NCBI RefSeq assembly: GCF_001625365.1
Contig: NZ_LJJF01000001.1
Span: 6,498,501 to 6,562,500 of the forward strand
Source: Streptomyces sp. MJM8645
GTDB taxonomy: Bacteria > Actinomycetota > Actinomycetes > Streptomycetales > Streptomycetaceae
Length of the DNA: 64,000 bases
Direction: 5' to 3'
Positions 43,613 through 51,096 of the stretch are shown here, one piece after another. How positions within the stretch are numbered: position 1 is the stretch's first letter; each line of letters opens with the position of its first letter. The notes beneath the pieces are model-generated. The model was not told where the DNA came from and did no database searches. It saw only the letters and a program-made list of their open reading frames with translations. The position numbers and the translations under genes were made by a program.

Positions 43613-44002
43613 GTGGACACCGACCCGCGTACCACGGCGCCCCGGGCGCTGAGGGCCTCCGCCGGGCTGTCCGTGCTGGCCGCGGTGCTGCTCGCCTGCG
43701 GCGGCGTGGTCGAGGTGGCGGGCCATCTCAGCGGCCCCTCGACGAACGGGGGCGGAGGCGGCTCGCACCCGGCGACGCCGGTGCCGGTACAACCGGCCCC
43801 GACCCCGACCCCGACCCCGACCTCTGAGGTCTCCTCGCCCGCCGCGGCGCCGTCGCCGAGTTACTCGCCCTCGGCCTCACCCACCCAGCTGCCCGAGCCT
43901 ACGGCCGCCCCCACCACCACACCGGCGTCTCCTTCGGAGCACCCTCCAGGGAAAGGGGCATCCCGGACGAAGGCTCCTGTGACGAGGAACGCCGCCCCGT
44001 AG
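43613..44002 (+). CDS. Pro/Thr/Ser-rich lipoprotein-like protein
   Basis: 129 residues from a GTG two bases after the vWA stop. An Arg-containing N terminus leads to a hydrophobic core ending in VLAAVLLACGG; LLAC fits a lipobox with Cys29. The rest is low complexity (Gly run, Pro-Thr repeats, Ser/Pro-rich), a flexible wall-spanning stalk without a folded domain. It closes the operon. It may simply anchor or sense at the envelope, like the stalks of the kinase at 32995-34716. Function unknown; the coding call is supported by signal, spacing and codon use. Confidence 0.65.
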   Translation: MDTDPRTTAPRALRASAGLSVLAAVLLACGGVVEVAGHLSGPSTNGGGGGSHPATPVPVQPAPTPTPTPTSEVSSPAAAPSPSYSPSASPTQLPEPTAAPTTTPASPSEHPPGKGASRTKAPVTRNAAP

Positions 44003-44851
44003 CTGCGATACCGGCGCGGCCACGGAGGGGCCGAGCAGCACGGGCAGCCGGCGGGCGGGCCGGGGAGTGGGCGGGGAGTGGGGCGGGGGGTGCCGCTGAT
44101 GGTGCCGCTGATGATGGCGCCGTCACCCGAACGCAGTCGCTTCGGGTCCTCGCGCGGCCCCGGAGTCGCCCGGAAGGCGGCTCCGGGGCGCCTCCTCAAG
44201 GCGGACCTGCCGTGGCGTCGGCGGTGCCGGGGCGTCGTTCCGGTGGTTTCCGCGGGGCTCGACGCGGGGTCTCGCCTCTCGCCGCGCGGGGGTGCGCACC
44301 CCCGCCCCGTCGGTCGGCTGCGCCATCCGGGTAGGCCTCGGCGGGCGGGGTCGGCGGCCCGGGCGGGGGTCCTCGGGGAGGGGCGCGGGGGACGGGGGCT
44401 CGCGCCGAAGCCGCCGTCGCGGGGGCCTGCGGTCGACCGGTGGGCGGCGGCGCTCGGTGCGCGGGAGTGGCTGTTTCGAGACGCCGGACGAACGGCACTT
44501 GACGGTGGGTCAGTCGAGGAGTCGACCGGGCGGATCCTCGCCCGACCCGGCTCGTCGGGGGGCCGGGCGGGAGGGCCGGAACCGGCTGTCGAGGCGTGGG
44601 TCGGGCGGTCCTGTCGGGGGGCCCTTTGCATGCCGAGGACCGTTCGCGGTTGCCGTCCAGAAGCTGCGAGCCGGGGCGTCAGGCGGATACTGGAGATGTG
44701 AGAACGGCTCTGGCAGGCACATCCCTGACGTGCCCGCCGCTTAGGGCTGTCTCACGGCAACGGCAGTCTCTGTCGTGCTCCCCGGGTCCGCGCCGTCGGC
44801 GTCGGCCGTGGACGTGCGGCGTGCCAATGCAAGGGAAGAAATGGAGTCGTG
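44003..44851. other. Long intergenic region
   Basis: 849 bp with several open frames on both strands, but none has a ribosome site, normal residue composition or recognisable motif. It should contain the end of the signalling operon and the promoter of the short Arg-rich gene. GGGAAGAAATGGAG at 44833-44846 includes that gene's ribosome site. I see nothing else I can support. Confidence 0.45.
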
Positions 44852-44947
44852 ATGAGTTACTTCAACCGCAGGGACCGCGGTCGCGGACGTGAACGTGACC
44901 GTCGCCGCCGTCGCCACGGCCGCCGTCGTCGGTTTGGCTTCTGGTGA
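44852..44947 (+). CDS. 31-residue Arg-rich peptide
   Basis: Starts MSYFNRRDRGRG and ends RRRRFGFW, with Arg making up about half the chain and aromatics at both ends. GGAG lies five bases before the ATG. The stop is followed after 14 bp by a perfect 9-bp hairpin, so the gene looks like a complete transcription unit. An ABC exporter begins about 100 bp downstream. The peptide could be a nucleic-acid-binding micro-protein, a secreted cationic peptide or a peptide precursor. No modifying enzyme is adjacent. I do not recognise a family. Confidence 0.5.
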   Translation: MSYFNRRDRGRGRERDRRRRRHGRRRRFGFW

Positions 44948-44961
44948 CAGATAAGGGCGGT

Positions 44962-44984
44962 CCGGGCTGTGCTTAACAGCCCGG
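44962..44984 (+). terminator. Hairpin after the Arg-rich peptide gene
   Basis: CCGGGCTGT-GCTTA-ACAGCCCGG, a perfect 9-bp stem 14 bp after the stop codon. Confidence 0.7.
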
Positions 44985-45000
44985 CATGACACCCATCCCT

Positions 45001-45027
45001 GGGGCCGGCGGTATCACCGCCGGCCCC
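45001..45027 (+). terminator. Strong hairpin before the ABC exporter gene
   Basis: GGGGCCGGCGG-TATCA-CCGCCGGCCCC, a perfect 11-bp stem ending 22 bp before the exporter start. With the hairpin at 44962 it forms a tandem terminator, or an attenuator of the exporter. Confidence 0.65.
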
Positions 45028-45049
45028 TCATCCTGAGTGGGGTTCCTCC

Positions 45050-46897
45050 ATGCACGGTGCGACGCCCATGGGGGGTCCGGAGGACCGGGCAGCCGACCGG
45101 GCCATCGACCAGGGGCCGGTGGCGGACTCGCCCGTCATCTCGCTGCGTGAGCTGTTCCGGCGGTTCTGGCCGTGGGTCCGACCGGACGTGCGCTGGCTGC
45201 CGCTGAGCGCGGTGCTGCTCGTTCTCGGCGCCTTCGGCGAGGTCGTCTCGGTCTGGATGTTCAAGGACCTGATCGACGAAGTCCTGGTGCCGCGGCACTT
45301 CGCCGAATTCTGGCCGCTCGGTGGCACGATGCTCGCCGCGGCCGCGGCGGCGGCGCTGTTCACCTTCGCGGGCACCTACACCGGCACCTGGATCGCCGAG
45401 CGCTACCTGCTCCGGCTCCGGACCGGCACACTGGCCCATCTGCACACCCTGCCGCCCGACACCCTGGAGACCCGCTGGCGCGGCGACCTGGTGGCCCGGA
45501 TGACCGCCGACATCGCGACGATCGAGCAGATGGTCGCGACCGGCCTGGTCGAGGGCGCGGTGGCCTCGACCAGCCTGGTGCTGTTCGCCGGCGCGGCGTT
45601 CTACCTGAGCTGGCCCCTCACCTTGGCGGCGCTGATCGTCGCGCCGCTGTTCATCTTCACCACCGGCTTCTTCGGGCGCCGCATCCGCATCCGGGAGCGG
45701 CAGGTCCAGCGCCGCGCCGGCGGCGTCACCGCGCTGCTGGAGGAGACGCTGCGCAACGTGGTGGTCACCCGCACCTGCGGCCAGGAGGAGCGCGAGGTCG
45801 AGCGGGTGCACCGCGAGGGAAAGGCCCTGCTGGACGCCGAGCTCTCCGCCGCCCGGATGTCCGACCTCTACCAGCCCCTCCTCAACGTTCTCCAGATGCT
45901 CGCGGGGCTGGTCGTGGTGGGCGTCGGCGCGCTCCAGGTGATCCGCGGCGAGCTGAGCCTGGGTGGTCTGCTCGCCTTCGCCGCCTTCATGGCGCAGCTG
46001 TTCGAGCCGATCCAGCAGCTCGCCGGGCTCGTCCCGCTCGCGGGCGCGGCCTGTGCCTCGGGCGAACGCCTGCTGGAGATCCACGACCTGTCCAGTCCGG
46101 TCCGGGAGAGCCCCGCCGCGCGGGACGCCGGCGCGGTCCGCGGCCGGGTCTCCTTCGAGGGCGTCCATGTCGCCTACCCCGGCAGTTACGACGCCCCGGT
46201 GCTGTCCGACGTCAGCTTCGACGTCAGCCCCGGCAAGGTCCTGGCCGTCATCGGCCCCAGCGGCAGCGGCAAGTCCACGCTCGCCAAGCTCCTGGTCCGC
46301 TTCCTGGACCCGCAGGCCGGTACCGTCCGCCTCGACGGCGCCGACATCCAGGACCTGACCATCGCCTCGCTGCGCGGGGCGATGAGCTTCCTGCCCCAGC
46401 AGGCGCAGCTCTTCCACGCGACCATCCGGGACAACATCGCCTACGGCAGGCCCGACGCCCCGCAGGAGGAGATCGAACGCGCCGCCCGCAGCGCCGGCGC
46501 CCACGGCTTCATCACCGCGCTGCCGCAGGGCTACGGCACGGTCATCGGCGACGAGGGCTTCCAGCTCTCCGGCGGGCAGGCCCAGCGCGTCGCCATCGCC
46601 CGGGCCTTCCTGCGCGGCGCGCCGGTCCTCGTCCTGGACGAACCCACCACCGGCCTGGACCCGAAGACCGTCCAGCAGCTGATCCCCCCGCTGCGCCGCC
46701 TGATGGCGGGCCGCACCACGATCCTGATCACCCACGACCCGGCCTTCCTCCCGCTGGCCGACCACGTCCTCACCCTCCAGCCGCCGGACGCCCCGCGCCC
46801 CCGCTTCGCGGGATCGGCCGCCGGGCGCCCGGAGGCCGTCGCGGTGAACGCGTCCGAGGCACGGCTTCCCGGTGAGCGGGACCACGGGCCCGGGTGA
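45050..46897 (+). CDS. ABC exporter, fused membrane and ATPase domains
   Basis: 615 residues. Six membrane segments (about 50-335: VRWLPLSAVLLVLGAFGEVVSVWMF, LGGTMLAAAAAAALFTFAGTYTG, VLFAGAAFYLSWPLTLAALIVAPLF) precede an ATPase: Walker A VIGPSGSGKSTLAK, Q-loop LPQQAQLF, signature LSGGQAQRVAIARAF, Walker B VLVLDEPTTGLD, switch His in LITHDP. It is a half-transporter that works as a dimer, of the multidrug/lipid/peptide exporter class, without an N-terminal C39 peptidase domain. It follows the Arg-rich peptide gene, which could be cargo, but such exporters are common and usually export other molecules. ATG 45050 has only weak GTGGGG; Met 45068 is an alternative. Confidence 0.9.
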   Translation: MHGATPMGGPEDRAADRAIDQGPVADSPVISLRELFRRFWPWVRPDVRWLPLSAVLLVLGAFGEVVSVWMFKDLIDEVLVPRHFAEFWPLGGTMLAAAAAAALFTFAGTYTGTWIAERYLLRLRTGTLAHLHTLPPDTLETRWRGDLVARMTADIATIEQMVATGLVEGAVASTSLVLFAGAAFYLSWPLTLAALIVAPLFIFTTGFFGRRIRIRERQVQRRAGGVTALLEETLRNVVVTRTCGQEEREVERVHREGKALLDAELSAARMSDLYQPLLNVLQMLAGLVVVGVGALQVIRGELSLGGLLAFAAFMAQLFEPIQQLAGLVPLAGAACASGERLLEIHDLSSPVRESPAARDAGAVRGRVSFEGVHVAYPGSYDAPVLSDVSFDVSPGKVLAVIGPSGSGKSTLAKLLVRFLDPQAGTVRLDGADIQDLTIASLRGAMSFLPQQAQLFHATIRDNIAYGRPDAPQEEIERAARSAGAHGFITALPQGYGTVIGDEGFQLSGGQAQRVAIARAFLRGAPVLVLDEPTTGLDPKTVQQLIPPLRRLMAGRTTILITHDPAFLPLADHVLTLQPPDAPRPRFAGSAAGRPEAVAVNASEARLPGERDHGPG

Positions 46898-46911
46898 CCT
46901 TCGCCCCCACC

Positions 46912-46952
46912 CGAACGGCCGGGGTCCGCAGACTGCGGACCCCGGCCGTTCG
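46912..46952. terminator. Bidirectional terminator
   Basis: Perfect 20-bp arms (46912-46931 and 46933-46952) around one base lie between convergent genes, the exporter (+) and a secreted protein (-). This is a textbook two-way terminator. Confidence 0.85.
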
Positions 46953-46963
46953 AGTGCGTGCGG

Positions 46964-47383
46964 TCAGGAGACGGCGATGGTGGTCCGCAGGTAGTAGACG
47001 AACGGCGGGCAGGCCGAGCCGCGGTCCGGGAAGGCGCAGCGCCAGATCCAGGTGATGTCGCTCGTCCCGGCGGCGGCCGCGTTGAAGGTCGCGTGCGCGG
47101 TGTTGTCGGGGTCGGTGCTGCCCGAGGTCTGCGGCAGCACCGAGGGCGCGGTCGTCGCCGGGACGGAGGACAGCCAGGTGACGGTGCTGTCGCGGTAGGG
47201 AGGCAGGTTGATCTGGACCACGTCACCCGGGTGGACCTGCACGGTCTGGCCGTTGGAGGCGGCGCCGAGGACCACGACGTCGTTCAGGGCCGGCCGTGCC
47301 GGGGCCGCTGCGGCGGCGGTGACGGTGCCGGCGGTCAGGGCGAGGACGGCGGCGGGGGCTGTCAACAGCCTCAGGATCTTCAT
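46964..47383 (-). CDS. Small secreted protein, beta-rich
   Basis: 139 residues. A Sec signal peptide (MKILRLLTAPAAVLALTAGTVTAAAAAPA, cleavage near residue 28) is followed by about 110 residues of alternating beta strands: DVVVLGAASNGQTVQVHPGDVVQINLPPYRDSTVTWLSS and TAHATFNAAAAGTSDITWIWRC, with two cysteines (RCAFPDRGSACPP) likely bonded. The pattern GDVVQINLP...TW loosely recalls chagasin-type protease inhibitors, not enough for a call. GGGAG precedes the ATG, which begins the signal peptide. Function unknown; extracellular location is well supported. Confidence 0.72.
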   Translation of the reverse strand: MKILRLLTAPAAVLALTAGTVTAAAAAPARPALNDVVVLGAASNGQTVQVHPGDVVQINLPPYRDSTVTWLSSVPATTAPSVLPQTSGSTDPDNTAHATFNAAAAGTSDITWIWRCAFPDRGSACPPFVYYLRTTIAVS

Positions 47384-47620
47384 GGCACTCCCGGTACTCG
47401 AAGGTTCACGGAAACGGAGGTTCGCGTGGAACGGCGGTGCAGGGTGCGGAGGTTCCGGCCTCCCGTCTATCCGGTGCGGGTGGCCCGGCCGATGGCGCGG
47501 AGCCGCCCGGGAGGGAAACCTCCGGCCAAGGATGTCCACATCTGCCGCCTCCGGCAAGGCGTGTGACGATCCGTCAGGAGCTCGTCACTCCGAGCCGCCG
47601 AGGCCCCGGCCCTCGGGCCG

Positions 47621-49003
47621 TCAGTCCCGGCGGCGGGCCGCCATCCAGACGTAGACCAGGATTCCGGCGAACAGGAACAGCACGCCCTGGTAGACGGCCG
47701 CGTAACCGGCGCCGGCCACCAGCCACAGGGAGAAGCCGAAGGCGCCCAGGCCCAGCACCGCGTCCCGGGCGAGCCGGCCCCCGGAGACCTTGTCGGGCAT
47801 GCCGCGCACCAGCCAGTACAGCTGCGCGGCGGTGGAGAGCAGGTACGGGACGGTCGCGGTGAAGGTGGTGACCAGCACCAGGATTTCGAACGCGCCCTTG
47901 GCGCCGGTGGCGAAGTTGAGGATGGTCAGCACCGAGGCCAGCGCGACGCTGGTCACGACGCCGAACACCGGGACGCCGCGCCGCTCCTTGGCGAAGGCGG
48001 CCGGGAACAGCCCGTCCTTGGCGGCCGCGTACGGCGCCTGGGCGGCCAGCAGCGTCCAGCCGTTGAGCGCGCCGGTCATCGAGACGAGCGCGGCGACGGC
48101 GATGGCCGTGCCGCCCCACGTGCCGCCGAACATGGCGTCCACGGCGTCCGAGAACGGCGCGGTGGAGTGGATCAGCCGGTCGTGGGCGACGGTGCCGAAG
48201 ACCGCGAGCGTGCCCAGCAGGTAGACCACCGCCGCACCGGCCGTGCCGAGCACGCTGGCCCGCCCGACGTTGCGCTCCGGATCGCGGACCTGGCCGGCGC
48301 TCATCGCGGCCGACTCCACGCCCAGGTAGCTGAAGAGCAGGATGGCCGCGGCCGCCGTCATCCCGCCGGCCCAGCCGTGCCCGGTGGCGTCGAAGGGGCC
48401 CAGGTTGCGCGCGTCGAAGAAGCCCAGACCGCCCACCGAGACCAGCAGCAGCGGGATGAACTTGAGGACGGTGGAGACGAGTTGGACGGCGCCGACGTAG
48501 CGGGTGCCGGCCAGGTTCGCCAGCGCGGGCAGCCACTGGAAGGCCATCGCGGCGGCGATGCTGAGCCCGATGGAGTGGCCGACGGGCAGCAGCACGTCGA
48601 GATAGCCGACGGCGGCGACCGCGAGCGCGGCGTTGCTGACCCAGGTGGTGATCCAGTACGACCAGGCCGACAGGAACCCGGCGAAGTCCCCGAAGGCCTC
48701 CCGGGCGTAGACGTAGGGCCCGCCGGTGCGCGGGTTGCGGCGCGCGAGCTGCCCGAAGACGAGCGCGAGGGCGATCGCGCCCACGGTCAGGACGACGAAG
48801 GAGACCAGGCTGACCGTCCCGTAGGGGGCCACGGCGGCGGGGATCATGAAGATGCCGCCGCCGATGATGTTGCCCATCACCAGGGCGGTGGCGGTCGGCA
48901 GGCCGAAGCGGCCGCCCTTGCGGGGTGTCGCGGTGACCGCTTCCGGCGTCTGCGGCGGGCTCGGTCGGGTCGCCTGCCGGGGTGCGGCCGGGCTGGTCTG
49001 CAT
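47621..49003 (-). CDS. APC-superfamily basic amino acid/polyamine antiporter
   Basis: 460 residues with about 12 membrane segments. The first segment has LPTATALVMGNIIGGGIFMIPAAVAPYG, the G-I-G-G-G-I-F substrate site of basic amino acid/polyamine antiporters; further marks are ARRNPRTGGPYVYAREAFGDFAGFLSAWSYWI and SYLGVESAAMSAGQVRDPERNVGRASVLG. It probably exchanges arginine/ornithine- or agmatine-type amines. ATG 49003 is chosen because AAAGG lies 12 bases upstream; ATG 49057 would add 18 polar residues without a ribosome site. Monocistronic, followed by 237 bp of gene-free DNA before the secreted-protein gene. Confidence 0.88.
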   Translation of the reverse strand: MQTSPAAPRQATRPSPPQTPEAVTATPRKGGRFGLPTATALVMGNIIGGGIFMIPAAVAPYGTVSLVSFVVLTVGAIALALVFGQLARRNPRTGGPYVYAREAFGDFAGFLSAWSYWITTWVSNAALAVAAVGYLDVLLPVGHSIGLSIAAAMAFQWLPALANLAGTRYVGAVQLVSTVLKFIPLLLVSVGGLGFFDARNLGPFDATGHGWAGGMTAAAAILLFSYLGVESAAMSAGQVRDPERNVGRASVLGTAGAAVVYLLGTLAVFGTVAHDRLIHSTAPFSDAVDAMFGGTWGGTAIAVAALVSMTGALNGWTLLAAQAPYAAAKDGLFPAAFAKERRGVPVFGVVTSVALASVLTILNFATGAKGAFEILVLVTTFTATVPYLLSTAAQLYWLVRGMPDKVSGGRLARDAVLGLGAFGFSLWLVAGAGYAAVYQGVLFLFAGILVYVWMAARRRD

Positions 49004-49141
49004 GAGGGTGGTGCGCCTTTCGTGGTCCTGCTCGTGCTCGGTGGAGCCACCGTTCATGCTCGAACCGGGTGGCGTTCTGTACCAAATCGATGGGATTTGT
49101 TCAGTCGGCCTGGCATGTCACCGCAAGACTTGCGGTCCCGC

Positions 49142-49226
49142 GCCGGTCGGACGGGCACTCGTCCTGTGCCGGTCGGACGGGCACTCGTCCTGTGCCGGTC
49201 GGACGGGCGCTCGTCCTGTGCCGGTC
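49142..49226. repeat. Three 26-bp tandem repeats
   Basis: GCCGGTCGGACGGGCACTC plus GTCCTGT is repeated three times head to tail (third copy one base different) with a partial fourth. Each unit contains GGACG/CGTCC and can fold. It is intergenic, 140 bp upstream of the permease gene, and 26 is not a multiple of three, so it is non-coding. Confidence 0.85.
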
Positions 49227-49454
49227 CGGCGCGGCCGTTCGGCGTGCGGCCGGGTGTCCGAGGGCGTTCACCCGGGGGAGGGATGTCGTCACCCGGATGC
49301 CTCAGCCGGGTTGCGGCGTGCCGCGGCGCGTGCGCGTTCGTGTGCAAACGTTGGCCCGGCGCCTCCCCGTGGGGCGTCGCCCAGCCTGCGGGCGGTCGAC
49401 GTGGCCGGTCGGGGGCGCGGGTCAGAGGACCAGAGACGAACTAGGGGACAGTAG

Positions 49455-49661
49455 ATGTCGCTTCGTGGGAAGATCCGCAAGCTCGCGGTGATCGTGGCCG
49501 TGACGGGTGCCGCCGTGGTGGCCGTGCCGACCTCGGCCATGGCGTTCGGCCACACGCCGGTGCCGTCCTCCGGGCAGGGCCTGGAGTCCGGTTCGGCGGG
49601 TGTCGGCCTGTTCGGCCCGCACGCCAACTGGTTCAACTACCACGAGCACAGCGAGGGCTGA
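49455..49661 (+). CDS. Short secreted peptide
   Basis: 68 residues. RGKIRKLAVIVAVTGAAVVAVPTSAMA is a clear Sec signal with AMA cleavage, leaving a 38-residue mature peptide FGHTPVPSSGQGLESG... ending ANWFNYHEHSEG. No cysteine, no recognisable domain; His and aromatic residues gather at the end. AGGGGA lies seven bases before the ATG. Neighbours (permease, endonuclease IV) give no hint. Streptomyces secretes several such peptides during development; it does not look like a chaplin or SapB-type precursor. Confidence 0.65.
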   Translation: MSLRGKIRKLAVIVAVTGAAVVAVPTSAMAFGHTPVPSSGQGLESGSAGVGLFGPHANWFNYHEHSEG

Positions 49662-49808
49662 TCCGTCCGAGCTCGGAGCCCGGGGGCCGCTGTGGGTCTC
49701 CGGGCTCACGGCTGTCCGCGCGGCGAGGCGCGGTGCGGTGCCGTGCGGCGCGCTGCCGGACCGGTCGGGCGGATCGGGCGGGCCGGTCGGGGCGGCGGCC
49801 CGAGCAGG

Positions 49809-50759
49809 TCAGGACGGTCGGGCGGGGGCGGCGGCCCGCTCGCGCAGTTCCTTCAGTACGGCGATGTCCATCGCGTGCCCGGTGCCGTCCCCGCCGTGCT
49901 TGCGGTCCGGGGTCTCCACCAGCAGCGGGACACCGGCCGTCTCCGGGTGCTCGAACAGCTCGCGGAACGGTTCCGCGCCGATCATCCCGGCGCCGATGTT
50001 GGCGTGCCGGTCCTTGCGCGCGCCGACGACGTCCTCGGAGTCGTTGGCGTGGATCAGCCGCAGCCGGCCCGGCCCGGCCGCCGACGCCAGGGCGTCCAGC
50101 GCGGCCGTCACCCCGCCCGGTACGGCCAGGTCGTGCCCGGCGGCGAAGGCGTGGCAGGTGTCCAGGCAGACGCCGACCTTCGGGTGCCCGTCCAGCGCCT
50201 CGACGTACTCGGCGAGCTCCTCCAGCCGGGAGCAGAGCGAGCTGCCCTGGCCCGCCGTCGGCTCCAGCAGCAGCCAGGGCGCGTCCTCGCCGAGGGCGTC
50301 CAGTTCGTCCAGCAGCGGCCGCACGTCGGCCCGGACCTGTGCCATCGCCTCGGCCCGCCGGGAGCCGCCGCCGGGCGCCGTGCCGACCGCCGAGCCGGTG
50401 TGCAGGACGACGCCCAGTGCGCCGATCGCGTGGCCGCGGCGCAGTGAGTGCCGCAGCGAGTCGGCCGAGCGCTCGCGGGTGGCCGGGTTGTCCGAGCCGA
50501 AGTTGATCAGGTACGGCGCGTGCACCCAGGCGGGGAGTCCCTGCTCGGCGCAGGCCGCCCGGAACTCCTCGTCCTGCGCGGGGTTGCCCGGCGGAGTGGC
50601 CCAGCCGCGCGGGTTGGCCACGAACACCTGCACGGTCTCGGCGCCGACCCGGCGCGCGTACGCCAGCCCCGTGCCGGCCAGCCCGCGGGCGGCCACCGGG
50701 ACGTGCGCGCCGACCGGGTTGCGGAGGGTGCCGAGGGGCGCTGCGGGTGCGGTGGTCAT
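49809..50759 (-). CDS. nfo: Endonuclease IV (AP endonuclease)
   Basis: 316-residue TIM-barrel Zn enzyme that cuts DNA 5' of abasic sites in base-excision repair. Family marks are VGAHVPVAARGLAGTGLAYARRVGAETVQVFVANPRGW, WVHAPYLINFGS, VLHTGSAVG, LLLEPTAGQGSS, VGVCLDTCHAFAAGHDL, LIHANDSEDVVGARKDRHANIGAGMIG and PLLVETP, which carry the metal-binding His, Glu and Asp ligands. Monocistronic, divergent from the beta-helix gene across 337 bp. The start begins a 15-residue lead before the conserved GAHV. Confidence 0.92.
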   Translation of the reverse strand: MTTAPAAPLGTLRNPVGAHVPVAARGLAGTGLAYARRVGAETVQVFVANPRGWATPPGNPAQDEEFRAACAEQGLPAWVHAPYLINFGSDNPATRERSADSLRHSLRRGHAIGALGVVLHTGSAVGTAPGGGSRRAEAMAQVRADVRPLLDELDALGEDAPWLLLEPTAGQGSSLCSRLEELAEYVEALDGHPKVGVCLDTCHAFAAGHDLAVPGGVTAALDALASAAGPGRLRLIHANDSEDVVGARKDRHANIGAGMIGAEPFRELFEHPETAGVPLLVETPDRKHGGDGTGHAMDIAVLKELRERAAAPARPS

Positions 50760-51096
50760 GGCCCCGAGGATGTCACGCCGCCGGCCGGCGGTGGCACGCG
50801 GCCCGGCCGGCGGTGCCGGGGTCGGTCCGGTGGCGTGCCGTGCGGCGCGGCTCGGAGCGCGCCGCGCCGCACGCGCCACGCCGGGCCGTCCCACCACCGG
50901 CCGACGCCCCGTCAGTCCCGCAGCCCAGCCCTGGTGGCGGGCCCACCCGGTGGCCCATAGCGTCGAGTCGGCCGCACCCACCGGCCGTCACTGCCCAAGC
51001 ACACCGTGTAAGAACAGACACCGCGTACCTAGCGCGCTGCCCGGCAGGCTCCGGCCGCACACCGGCGAGCGCGCCGGAAAGAACAGGTCACCACTC
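50760..51096. other. Divergent intergenic region, nfo and beta-helix gene
   Basis: 337 bp without a gene. Both promoters should be here. I noticed only short G/C-rich inverted repeats and no clear promoter pair. The ribosome site of the plus-strand gene is weak. Confidence 0.35.

Noticed and set aside
43613..44002. Reading the Pro-rich frame as non-coding
   Set aside because: Spacing of two bases from the vWA stop, a signal-like segment with lipobox and consistent codon use support a gene, so it was kept with moderate confidence.
44078..44701. Plus-strand frame of 207 codons in the gap after the signalling operon
   Set aside because: Arg/Gly/Pro-rich product, no ribosome site, no recognisable motif and overlapping frames on both strands.
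45014..46885. 623-codon minus-strand frame opposite the ABC exporter
   Set aside because: The plus strand has all ABC motifs; the antisense product is Gly/Gln/Asp-rich and featureless.
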